19,604 nucleotides of DNA from Elusimicrobiota bacterium (GTDB taxonomy: Bacteria; Elusimicrobiota; Elusimicrobia; Elusimicrobiales; Elusimicrobiaceae): contig JAIRMX010000126.1 of assembly GCA_031258375.1 (NCBI GenBank), forward strand, positions 1 through 19,604. The letters are read 5' to 3'. Position numbers and translations under genes: made by a program. Numbering within the stretch: position 1 is the stretch's first letter; the number at the start of each line of letters is the position of its first letter. The notes beneath the pieces are model-generated. The model was not told the origin of the DNA, searched no databases, and saw only the letters and a program-made list of their open reading frames with translations. Below are positions 7,160-13,584 of this stretch, in pieces.

Positions 7160-7849
7160 TTATGCTTTATTTATGGTATAGTCTTTTTTGGATTTAAGCT
7201 GGCCGTCTTCAAAAAACCACTCTTCAATCAGTTCGCCGGTTTCGGAATATTTTTTGGTAACGCCGTGCGCTTTGCCGTTTTTATGCGGCGATATCATCGC
7301 GATTATACTGTTGCGGTGATAAACTATTTTATCGCCTTCGACATTATCCTTGCGATAAACGCTTTCCGATTTAACGGTGCCGTCTTCGTCGTAAGATTTT
7401 ACCGTTCCTTCAAGGTATCCGTCGACATAATCGGCGGCTTCGAGTATTTTGCCGCTCGGATAATATTTTAAGCGCCGCCCGACTTCGACGTCGTTTTTAT
7501 AAGTAAACTCCTCGCGCAGTCTGCCCGTCGGGTAATAAACGTATACTTTACCGTTAAGCATACCGTCGACATATTGCTTTTCCACGTTTATCTTGCCGGT
7601 TTCATAAAAAATCCTGCAGGTTCCGTCGCGTTTGCCGTTCTTAAAAAAACATTCAAAATACGTCAGGCCGTTTTCAAAAAATTCCTTTACAAGCCCGTCG
7701 GGCAAATCGCCTTTGCTTTCGATAATTTCAAGATTTCCGTCAAGCGTTTCGGTAAAAACCTCGTCGCCTTCAAATAAATACGAGCGCAAAAACTTGCCTT
7801 TACCGCCGCCTTCTATAGCTTTTGTTTTTCTTATTATGAGGTTTATCAT
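7160..7849 (-). CDS. MORN_2-repeat protein (YwqK-like)
   Basis: A 229-residue protein built of about seven MORN_2-type repeats from about res 50 onward. Examples are DGLVKEFFENGLTYFECFFK, RDGTCRIFYETGKINVEKQY, LNGKVYVYYPTGRLREEFTY and LEGTVKSYDEDGTVKSESVY; each has a Gly-x-x-x-x-Tyr-x-x-x-Gly-x-hydrophobic pattern. Such proteins are often labelled YwqK-family antitoxin, but no toxin candidate is adjacent, so I would not infer a toxin-antitoxin pair. The first ~45 residues are not repetitive and there is no signal peptide. The start has a good AGGAG Shine-Dalgarno 7 nt upstream. The next gene on this strand (upstream) ends 61 bp away. Confidence 0.8.
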   Translation of the reverse strand: MINLIIRKTKAIEGGGKGKFLRSYLFEGDEVFTETLDGNLEIIESKGDLPDGLVKEFFENGLTYFECFFKNGKRDGTCRIFYETGKINVEKQYVDGMLNGKVYVYYPTGRLREEFTYKNDVEVGRRLKYYPSGKILEAADYVDGYLEGTVKSYDEDGTVKSESVYRKDNVEGDKIVYHRNSIIAMISPHKNGKAHGVTKKYSETGELIEEWFFEDGQLKSKKDYTINKA

Positions 7850-7910
7850 TTTTCACTCCTAAAATTATTCCGTCAAGACTGCCGGTTTTATTATCTCAGA
7901 TAAGTTAAAT

Positions 7911-9131
7911 TTAACTTACCCGCCCATTCAAGATGTCCTTTGCGGCCAAAATCCCGCTTGCCCATGCAAAATGCAAATTGTATCCGCCGCAGCGTCCGTC
8001 AACGTCGAGAAGCTCTCCGGTAATATAAAGCCCGCGCGTTTTTAAAGATTGCATGCTCCGCGGATATATTTCCTGCCTGCTTACTCCGCCGCGCGTAACG
8101 CAAGCTTCTTTCTCAGAACGCAGACTTTCAACCGTAAACGGCCACGCTTTTACCGTTTTAATTATTTTATCAAAAATATGGGCATTAATATCAGTCGTTA
8201 AAACATTTTTTTTAATCCCCAAAAAATCAAGCAGGAGATTTGCGGCATTATCGGCCAAAATTCCGGTAAAAAAAGAGCTTATCTTAAAGCCCGCCATTTG
8301 CCTTTTGCGGACATTTATAAAACCGTCAAATTTACCGCCGATTAACTGCGGCAGAAAGTCAATTAAAAGTTTGTCGCCGGCAACTGCGCTGCGGCTTATG
8401 CTCAAAATATTATTGCCGGATACTCCGCATCCGCCAAAAATGATTTCCCCCTCTTCGGAGTCTTTTATTTGTCCGTTTGCGTCCCGTAAAATTACATTTG
8501 CATAAACTCTTAAGCCGGCTAAACGCGAAACGGCTTTTTCTTTCAAATTTATCGCCGACAATGCGGGAGTTAATTTTGTTATCGTATGCCCAAAGCGCTT
8601 TGCAAGCGCGTAGCCTTTTTCGCTTCCGCCGGCCTGCGCAAAAGCGCGAGATCCGCATGCAAGCACCAGTTTTTTTGTTTCAAAAACGTCTCCGTTTTGC
8701 GCGCATATTTTAAAAACTTCGTTCTTGTTTTCTATTTTACAAACTTCCGTTTTTAAAAATATTTCCGCGCCGGCGGATTTAAGCGCGTTTGTAAAACAGC
8801 CGACGACGGACGAAGCTTTGCCGGTTATAGGGAAATACCGGCCTTCTTGCGCCGTATAAAGAACCCCCGCGCTTTCAAAAAATTCAAGGCATTCTTTAAC
8901 GCCGAAATTTTGCAAAGCCGGAAAAACAAATTCCGCGGCTTCAAAATATTTATCGGGCGAAACGGCGGCATTTGTAAAATTACAGCGTCCGTTTCCGCTT
9001 ATTAATATTTTGCGGCCTGCCAAAATTTCCTTTTCAAGCAAAATAACTTTTTTGCCGCCGCGCGCAAGAGTAAGCGCGCAGGCAAGCCCGCTTGCGCCCG
9101 CCCCGACTATTATCACGCCGGCTTTATTCAT
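7911..9131 (-). CDS. HI0933/YhiN/BaiN-family NAD(P)/FAD-dependent oxidoreductase
   Basis: A 406-residue flavoprotein of usual family length. The N-terminal Rossmann motif is VGAGASG (res 9-15), and Glu33 in LLEKE probably binds the FAD ribose. The family signature GRKILISGNGRCNFTN (39-54) is intact. The C-terminal FAD-closing motif GLYITGELLDVDGRCGGYNL with the following HFAWASGILAAKD is also typical. The substrate of most members is unknown; one gut clostridial relative (BaiN) acts on bile acids, which does not justify that assignment here. Its ATG directly abuts the dut stop codon with zero spacing, so it is co-transcribed with and probably translationally coupled to dut. Only a weak GGGGC precedes the start. 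Confidence 0.88.
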   Translation of the reverse strand: MNKAGVIIVGAGASGLACALTLARGGKKVILLEKEILAGRKILISGNGRCNFTNAAVSPDKYFEAAEFVFPALQNFGVKECLEFFESAGVLYTAQEGRYFPITGKASSVVGCFTNALKSAGAEIFLKTEVCKIENKNEVFKICAQNGDVFETKKLVLACGSRAFAQAGGSEKGYALAKRFGHTITKLTPALSAINLKEKAVSRLAGLRVYANVILRDANGQIKDSEEGEIIFGGCGVSGNNILSISRSAVAGDKLLIDFLPQLIGGKFDGFINVRKRQMAGFKISSFFTGILADNAANLLLDFLGIKKNVLTTDINAHIFDKIIKTVKAWPFTVESLRSEKEACVTRGGVSRQEIYPRSMQSLKTRGLYITGELLDVDGRCGGYNLHFAWASGILAAKDILNGRVS

Positions 9132-9551
9132 TTATTTTTGCCCCGTGCTGCCAAAACCGCCGTCGCCGCGCTCGGTTGAGGAAATTTCTCCCTCTTCAAA
9201 ATCCGGATAAAGCGTTGGAAGCACTACAAGCTGCGCGATTTTTTGGCCTTTTTCAAATTTAAAAGAGACTTCGTTTAAATTATACATACAGACGAGTATT
9301 TCCCCTCTGTAAGGCGCGTCAATAAGCCCGGCCATAGCTTTTATGCCTTTGCTTTCAACGGAACTTTTTCCCCAAACGCAGCCGCTAGTGCCTTCGCGCA
9401 ATTCTATGGCGATGCCGGTGCGGACATTTGTAATCGAACGCGGCGGCAAAATAGTTTCTTCCAATGCAAATAAATCCGCGCCGGAATCTCCGGCGTGGGC
9501 GCGGTGCGGAAGTTTTGCGTCTTTATATAACTTTTTTACTTTTATTATCAT
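9132..9551 (-). CDS. dut: Dut, deoxyuridine triphosphate nucleotidohydrolase
   Basis: Hydrolyses dUTP to dUMP and pyrophosphate, keeping uracil out of DNA and feeding dTMP synthesis; active as a homotrimer in the cytoplasm. The five trimeric dUTPase motifs are in order: DSGADLFALE (motif 1), WGKSSVESKGI (2), GLIDAPYRGEI (3, with the catalytic Asp and base-stacking Tyr), KGQKIAQLVV (4) and RGDGGFGSTG (5, the C-terminal P-loop-like tail). I chose the ATG at 9551 (139 aa, MIIKVKKLYKD) because it has GGAGG 5 nt upstream and matches family N-termini. An in-frame ATG at 9584 would add MKCCRKPAEDF but lacks a ribosome site. The motif 2 wording SSVES instead of the common SGLA is a known type of variation. 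Confidence 0.92.
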   Translation of the reverse strand: MIIKVKKLYKDAKLPHRAHAGDSGADLFALEETILPPRSITNVRTGIAIELREGTSGCVWGKSSVESKGIKAMAGLIDAPYRGEILVCMYNLNEVSFKFEKGQKIAQLVVLPTLYPDFEEGEISSTERGDGGFGSTGQK

Positions 9552-9580
9552 AAAATCCTCCGCCGGCTTACGGCAGCATT

Positions 9581-9622
9581 TCATTTTTCAAACATTGCGG
9601 AAATTGCGGCTTTACGGCGCAT
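9581..9622 (-). CDS. Possible 13-codon leader ORF upstream of dut
   Basis: A short frame reading MRRKAAISAMFEK ends in an ATGA overlap with the upstream alternative dut ATG (9584), the same overlap style used by real gene pairs in this window. A weak AAGG lies 4 nt before it. It may be a leader peptide, a remnant of a longer gene, or chance. Confidence 0.2.
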   Translation of the reverse strand: MRRKAAISAMFEK

Positions 9623-9649
9623 AAAACCTTGCATATTTTTTATTATTAA

Positions 9650-9655
9650 ATTATA
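9650..9655 (-). promoter_or_regulatory. -10 box for dut (divergent promoter region 9623-9684)
   Basis: TATAAT on the minus strand, in the AT-rich gap between divergent dut and the AlbA_2 gene. Only a poor -35 (TTGCTC, 9679-9674) is visible 18 nt upstream. The placement would give dut a leader of roughly 90 nt. Confidence 0.35.
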
Positions 9656-9684
9656 GTATTAATAGACGCTAAGGAGCAATTAAT

Positions 9685-10800
9685 ATGTATTTCAATAAAC
9701 CCATAGGCAAATTAACTTTTGAAGACGTGGTGCATTTTCTAAAACAAGGCATTGCGGAAAATACTATGCTGGATTATAAGCTTATGCTTCCGCGCAACAA
9801 TGAAAAATTCGCCAAAACCATAGCCGCGTTCGCCAATTCTATGGGCGGCACTATTATTATCGGCGCGCGCGATGAAAACGATAAGCCTCTCCCGCCTTTT
9901 GGCGGCATTACTTTCCACCAGAAAATACGAGGCCAAATTGAAAGCATAATACAGGATTATATCGACCCGATAGTATTCGTTGACATTGCAACCTGCAAAG
10001 ATCCAAACGGCAGCAATATGTTTGTAGTCGTAAACATACCGCAAAGCAATTTGACGCCGCATCTTGTCGGCAAATTAAAACGCGCTTACGTGCGCACGGG
10101 GCAGTCTTCGCGGCCGGAGATTATAGTGCATCCGGATAAATTACCATGGCTGCTTGACAATCGCCGCAAATCGCAAAATTTGAAACATATTCTGCTGGAT
10201 AAAGCCGAGGCGCATTTTAACAATTTGCTGCGCGCGAAATTTAAAACTCCTGAAAATGCCCGCGCCGCCGCTTCGATATCTTCAATCGCTCTTTATCCTC
10301 AAACGCCGCTTATCGATTATAAAAAAATTCCGGAAATTTTAAAAGAAATACGGAGCGGCAATAATACGCCGTTGCCAGCGGAAAATAATTTCAAAACCGT
10401 ACAAGACGGCATTGTGATAAGTTTGGACGAGGTATCTTCGCTTGAACTTAACTCTTACGGATTAATGTTTTACAAAACGGTTTTAAGCGACGAGCAAAAT
10501 TATATAAACCCGCAGAAATTTTACGAAAGCACGGCTTTATTTTTTAAAATCGCAGCGCGGTTTTACCCCGCGCTTGGCTTTATAAGCCCGCTTGCGCTGC
10601 GCATAAAACTTACAAACGCGCGCGGCACAAATATACGAACTTCCTGCGGAGATAAGACTATTATAGAAGATTATGTAAGAATAGACAAAAATATTTTGCC
10701 CGCGGATATTCAGAGCGATTTACAAGCTTTTATTTCGCCGCTTCTTGAGGAATTTGCTTGGGCAATAGACATACCTTTTGAGCACATAGACCGAAAATAG
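9685..10800 (+). CDS. AlbA_2 (Schlafen AlbA_2) domain protein
   Basis: A 371-residue protein. Residues about 12-150 form an AlbA_2 domain: the N-terminal ENTMLDYKLML (a variant of the E-x-x-x-x-E-x-K core), FAKTIAAFANSMGGTIIIGARDEN (43-66), then a hydrophobic strand FVVVNIPQSNLTPH and a K-R-A-Y-V-R-T-G strand (about 132-139). This fold is often annotated as a putative DNA-binding or ATP-binding transcriptional regulator, and in Schlafen proteins as an RNA nuclease. The C-terminal ~220 residues have no winged-helix I recognise and look like a lineage-specific domain. The start has a strong AAGGAG Shine-Dalgarno 8 nt upstream. It is transcribed divergently from dut. Whether it binds DNA, RNA or nucleotides is not decidable here. 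Confidence 0.8.
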   Translation: MYFNKPIGKLTFEDVVHFLKQGIAENTMLDYKLMLPRNNEKFAKTIAAFANSMGGTIIIGARDENDKPLPPFGGITFHQKIRGQIESIIQDYIDPIVFVDIATCKDPNGSNMFVVVNIPQSNLTPHLVGKLKRAYVRTGQSSRPEIIVHPDKLPWLLDNRRKSQNLKHILLDKAEAHFNNLLRAKFKTPENARAAASISSIALYPQTPLIDYKKIPEILKEIRSGNNTPLPAENNFKTVQDGIVISLDEVSSLELNSYGLMFYKTVLSDEQNYINPQKFYESTALFFKIAARFYPALGFISPLALRIKLTNARGTNIRTSCGDKTIIEDYVRIDKNILPADIQSDLQAFISPLLEEFAWAIDIPFEHIDRK

Positions 10801-10811
10801 TATAATATCCT

Positions 10812-10901
10812 ATGTTTAAATTTGTAAAAACGAACTTGCAAAAACACAACGGAAAAACGCAGTTAAGGAAGAGAGTATCTGTCTGTCTGTCTATAAATTA
10901 A
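10812..10901 (+). CDS. Possible 29-codon small ORF, or remnant of a gene start
   Basis: An ATG at 10812 follows TATAAT (10801-10806) by 5 nt, the same pattern as several real genes here, and opens a 29-residue Lys/Arg-rich frame (MFKFVKTNLQKHNGK...). It ends inside the first repeat leader at 10901 and includes the TCTG microsatellite (10878-10892). It could be the broken 5' end of a gene interrupted by the repeat cluster. No homology recognised. Confidence 0.2.
   Translation: MFKFVKTNLQKHNGKTQLRKRVSVCLSIN
10878..10892. repeat. TCTG tetranucleotide microsatellite
   Basis: TCTGTCTGTCTGTCT, 3.75 tandem copies. Slippage by one unit would shift the reading frame of the small ORF that spans it. 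The tract is short, so instability is probably low. Confidence 0.5.
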
Positions 10902-10939
10902 TTTCTGATTTTATTCTCTCTTTGGTAAAGAGAGAGGGA

Positions 10940-10965
10940 GACTTAGGGACGAAAGTCCATAAGTC
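10940..10965 (+). other. Covarying hairpin, copy 1 (GAAA loop)
   Basis: GACTTAGGGAC, loop GAAA, GTCCATAAGTC: an 11-bp stem with one mismatch and a GNRA tetraloop. The equivalent hairpin in copy 2 (11201-11226) has different bases but the same pairing. Confidence 0.65.
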
Positions 10966-11097
10966 GGAAGAGAGATTTAAGAGCAGTTCTAACTACAATA
11001 TTAAATCCCTCGCCGCTAAAGCGGCACTCCCTTTACTAAAGGGAGAATACTGCACTTCCGTCGATTTTCTTAATTATAAACTAATTTCTGATTTTAT

Positions 11098-11174
11098 CTT
11101 TACTCCACCCTCACCTGCGCGCTTTGCGCGCCTCCTCTCCCCTCTTATAGGGAGAGGAAAAAACTTATGCTTTT
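11098..11174. repeat. 77-nt GC-rich palindromic insert inside the repeat cluster
   Basis: It lies between the second leader and the second 134-nt unit, where copy 1 has no intervening bases. It contains GCGCGC-TTT-GCGCGC (11117-11131) and CCTCTCCC ... GGGAGAGG (11134-11157, 8-nt loop). It looks like a separate small palindromic element nested in the first. Confidence 0.55.
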
Positions 11175-11200
11175 TTCCCTCTTTCGTAAAGAGAGAGGGA

Positions 11201-11226
11201 GACTTTGAAACAAAAGTTTCAAAGTC
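11201..11226 (+). other. Covarying hairpin, copy 2
   Basis: GACTTTGAAAC, loop AAAA, GTTTCAAAGTC: a perfect 11-bp stem. Relative to copy 1, three base pairs are changed on both sides (A-T to T-A, and G-C to A-T twice) and the one mismatch is repaired. Confidence 0.65.
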
Positions 11227-11362
11227 GGAAGAGAGATTTAAGAGCAGTTCTGACAATAATATTAAATCCCTCGCCGCTAAAGCGGCACTCCCTTTACTAA
11301 AGGGAGAATTCTCTGCTTTCACTTTAATTCCCAAATTTAAATTTAATTGTTTTGGTTTAGTG

Positions 11363-11386
11363 AAGTCTTTGCGTGTGCAAAGACTT
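11363..11386 (+). promoter_or_regulatory. Perfect 10-bp hairpin in the leader of the pilin-like gene
   Basis: AAGTCTTTGC, loop GTGT, GCAAAGACTT, followed by ATTTTAT. It ends 11 nt before the GGAGG ribosome site and 23 nt before the ATG. It may be a terminator or attenuator, an mRNA-stabilising 5' hairpin, or a protein-binding operator. The T-run after it is too weak to call a strong terminator. Confidence 0.5.
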
Positions 11387-11409
11387 ATTTTATGTATGGA
11401 GGCAGTATT

Positions 11410-11904
11410 ATGAGTATCAAAAACAAAAAAGCATTTACTTTAATTGAAATGCTTGTAGTAGTATTAATCATCGGCATTCTCGCCGCTATTGCTTTGCCGC
11501 AGTATCAAAAGGCAATTAAAAAATCACGCGCTGCGGAAATACTCGGCATTATAAGAACAATTGCACAAGCCGAAGAAATATATTATTTAACAAACGGACG
11601 ATACACGAATAATAAAGATAATCTTGATATAAACTTTCAAAATCCAAAATATTATGACATTTTGTTGGAGCTTCAAGGTGATGTTTTTGACATTAAAGTA
11701 ACGCTAAAAGGAAAAGGTACTGCAGGCTCTCACTCATTTAGATATTTCGGGCAAAAAAGTGCCGGTCCTTATGCTTCCTATGCGGGAAGATTTTTATGCG
11801 TAGTTCCCGCTGCGGGAGAAAGAGACGACGACTTATGCATTTCTTTAGGCGGCAAAGGATATCATAATTATCTGTATAGCAGGACTTGGGCATATTATCT
11901 GTAG
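11410..11904 (+). CDS. Type IV pilin-like protein (prepilin with class III/N-methylation leader)
   Basis: A 164-residue prepilin. The short basic leader MSIKNKKA is followed by the cleavage and assembly motif FTLIEML (F9, E13 = Glu5 of the mature protein) and a ~20-residue hydrophobic helix VVVLIIGILAAIALPQYQ. The prepilin peptidase site has Ala rather than the usual Gly at -1. The helix continues as KAIKKSRAAEILGIIRTIAQAEEIYYLTNGRYT, typical of pilins, and the globular part ends with a likely disulfide pair (FLCVV ... DDLCIS). The start at 11410 has GGAGG 8 nt upstream; a longer upstream frame would place the leader far too deep. No other pilus assembly genes are in the window, so whether this is a major pilin, a minor pilin or a pseudopilin is open. 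Confidence 0.9.
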   Translation: MSIKNKKAFTLIEMLVVVLIIGILAAIALPQYQKAIKKSRAAEILGIIRTIAQAEEIYYLTNGRYTNNKDNLDINFQNPKYYDILLELQGDVFDIKVTLKGKGTAGSHSFRYFGQKSAGPYASYAGRFLCVVPAAGERDDDLCISLGGKGYHNYLYSRTWAYYL

Positions 11905-11990
11905 CCGCGCAAAACCGTTATAATATGGAATTATTTTTAGAGCGTTCGGCCGCTTTGCTAAATCTTTTTTAAATTGTATTTAAAATAAGC

Positions 11991-11996
11991 TAAAAT
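11991..11996 (+). promoter_or_regulatory. Possible -10 box (TAAAAT) of nadB
   Basis: TAAAAT ends 6 nt before the nadB ATG and there is no Shine-Dalgarno. The spacing fits transcription starting at the start codon. Confidence 0.35.
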
Positions 11997-12002
11997 TTAA
12001 TT

Positions 12003-13565
12003 ATGAAAACAATTAAAACCGACTGCCTTATAATAGGCTCCGGTATTGCCGGCTCGTTTTACGCTTATATCGCGGCAAAAGCCGGCGTTCAATGCGTTTT
12101 GCTCTCCTCTTTTGACATATCCGACGGCAACAGCGATTTGGCGCAGGGCGGAATTATTTACGAACCCAAGCCGGATTATAAACAACTTTTATCCGACATT
12201 CAAACCGCCGGCTGCGATATTTGCAACGACGAAGCCGTTCTCGCCGAAGCTAAAGAAGGGTTCAAAGATATAGAAGATTTTTTTATAAAGGATTTCAAAA
12301 CCAATTTTGACAGGGACGCGCGCGGCAATTTGCTTTTCACGCGGGAAGCCGCGCATTCCAAAAAACGCATAATTTTCAGCAAAGACACCACCGGACATAC
12401 AATGCTGAGCGTATTGCAAAATAAACTTAGAAATTTAAAAAATCTCAAAATAATGCAAAACGCCACGGCCGTGGATTTGCTTACGCTTTCGCACAGCTCG
12501 ACCGAAATCAAAGACAAATACAAGCCTCTTACATGTTTTGGCGCGTACGTTTTAAACACAAAAACGCAGGAAGTTTTTGCAATTGCCGCAAAAAAAACAA
12601 TTTTGGCAACGGGCGGGCTGGGACAAATTTATAAATATACCACAAATTCCCAAAACGCTTACGGACACGGCATAGCCATGGCTTACCGCATAGGCGCGCG
12701 CGTGATAAATATGGAATATACGCAATTTCACCCGACGGTACTGGCAAAAGACGTAAGCGGGCAGCAAATCAGAAGCGCGTTGATATCCGAAGCCGTGCGC
12801 GGAGAAGGCGCGGTTTTAATAAACGCCGCGGGAAAGTCTTTTATGCATTATTATCATAAGCTTAAAGATCTTGCTCCGCGCGACGTAGTTGCCCGCGCGA
12901 TAGAACATGAACGCCTCAAAACGGGCGCGGAATACGTATATCTTGATTTATCGGCAATGAAGCCTGATTTTATAAAAAGCCGATTCCCGCATATTTATAA
13001 AACCTGTCTTGAAGCCGGCGTCGATATAACAAAAAAACCAATACCCGTCGTGCCGGCAATGCATTATTTTTGCGGCGGAATTTATATTGATTTACAAGCG
13101 CGCACAACCATAAAAAACTTAAACGCCGTAGGCGAATGCGCGTGCAACGGTTTTCACGGCGCAAACAGACTGGCAAGCACGTCTTTACTTGACGCAATTG
13201 CAACGGCGTCTTTATGCGCAAAAGCGGATATTAAGGAAATACGCAAAACAAAGTTCTATATTCCCGAGCCGAAAGTTTGGCAGTCGCCCGCGCAGGAGCC
13301 GGACAAGAAATTGATTTTGCAGGATATTTCGACAATTAAAAACACAATGTGGAATTACGTGGGGTTGACGAGAAGCGGCACGCATCTGCGCCGCGCCGAA
13401 AAGATTTTGCGACATATGAAAAACGAAATCGATATTTTTTATAAAGATTATAAAATAACTCGGGATTTGCTTAACTTAAGAAATGCGGCGCAAACGGCCC
13501 TTTTAATAACTTACGCCGCGCTGATGAATAAAAAAAGCCGCGGCGTTCATTATCGCGAAGATTAA
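12003..13565 (+). CDS. nadB: NadB, L-aspartate oxidase
   Basis: FAD enzyme that oxidises L-aspartate to iminoaspartate, the first step of de novo NAD synthesis (quinolinate synthase NadA takes the product; no nadA is in this window). The 520-residue length fits. The FAD-binding motif GSGIAG (res 12-17), AQGGI (47-51) and REAAHSKKRIIF (114-125) are present. Residues aligned by eye to E. coli NadB active-site positions are kept: Glu115, His243 (TQFHPT), Arg293 (PRDVVARAI), His354 (VVPAMHYFCGGI) and Arg389 (GANRLASTSLLD). The C-terminus SRGVHYRED is a family hallmark. The paralogous fumarate reductase/succinate dehydrogenase flavoproteins are excluded by length and C-terminus. It is convergent with the RDD gene, 19 bp away. 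Confidence 0.93.
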   Translation: MKTIKTDCLIIGSGIAGSFYAYIAAKAGVQCVLLSSFDISDGNSDLAQGGIIYEPKPDYKQLLSDIQTAGCDICNDEAVLAEAKEGFKDIEDFFIKDFKTNFDRDARGNLLFTREAAHSKKRIIFSKDTTGHTMLSVLQNKLRNLKNLKIMQNATAVDLLTLSHSSTEIKDKYKPLTCFGAYVLNTKTQEVFAIAAKKTILATGGLGQIYKYTTNSQNAYGHGIAMAYRIGARVINMEYTQFHPTVLAKDVSGQQIRSALISEAVRGEGAVLINAAGKSFMHYYHKLKDLAPRDVVARAIEHERLKTGAEYVYLDLSAMKPDFIKSRFPHIYKTCLEAGVDITKKPIPVVPAMHYFCGGIYIDLQARTTIKNLNAVGECACNGFHGANRLASTSLLDAIATASLCAKADIKEIRKTKFYIPEPKVWQSPAQEPDKKLILQDISTIKNTMWNYVGLTRSGTHLRRAEKILRHMKNEIDIFYKDYKITRDLLNLRNAAQTALLITYAALMNKKSRGVHYRED

Positions 13566-13584
13566 AAACTTTTCAAATAAAAAA

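Larger units (their letters stand above)
10892..11308. repeat. Composite palindromic repeat: 23-nt leader (x2) and 134-nt unit (x2)
   Basis: A 134-nt unit occurs at 10914-11047 and 11175-11308, with 13 differences by my count (about 90% identity). A 23-nt leader (10892-10914 and 11075-11097, one mismatch) precedes the first unit directly and the second after a 77-nt insertion. Each unit folds into four hairpins in unit 1 coordinates: 10916-10934, 10940-10965, 11012-11025 (GCCGC/GCGGC) and 11027-11045 (CTCCCTTT/AAAGGGAG). Together with flanks this fills most of the 609-bp gap 10801-11409. There is no plausible protein; the long frame through it on the plus strand is composed of repeat sequence. 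REP/MITE-like non-autonomous elements are the best general label. Confidence 0.8.

Noticed and set aside
7061..7471. Plus-strand frame of 136 codons opposite the MORN gene
   Set aside because: It is the antisense shadow of the MORN repeats, with no ribosome site and no recognisable domain.
7160..7849. Toxin-antitoxin module based on the YwqK antitoxin label
   Set aside because: Only MORN repeats are visible and neither neighbour is toxin-like.
10878..11308. CRISPR array
   Set aside because: There are only two copies of a long 134-nt unit with internal hairpins; unit length, number and spacing do not fit direct repeats with spacers.
11347..11409. Extended N-terminus for the pilin from an upstream start
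   Set aside because: It would translate the leader hairpin and bury the prepilin cleavage site; GGAGG correctly positions the ATG at 11410.
10922..11413. Long plus-strand open frame (163 codons) across the repeat cluster, and a minus-strand frame of 86 codons over the same region
   Set aside because: Their sequences consist of the two repeat copies translated; the same peptide recurs because the DNA repeat does. There is no ribosome site or family resemblance.
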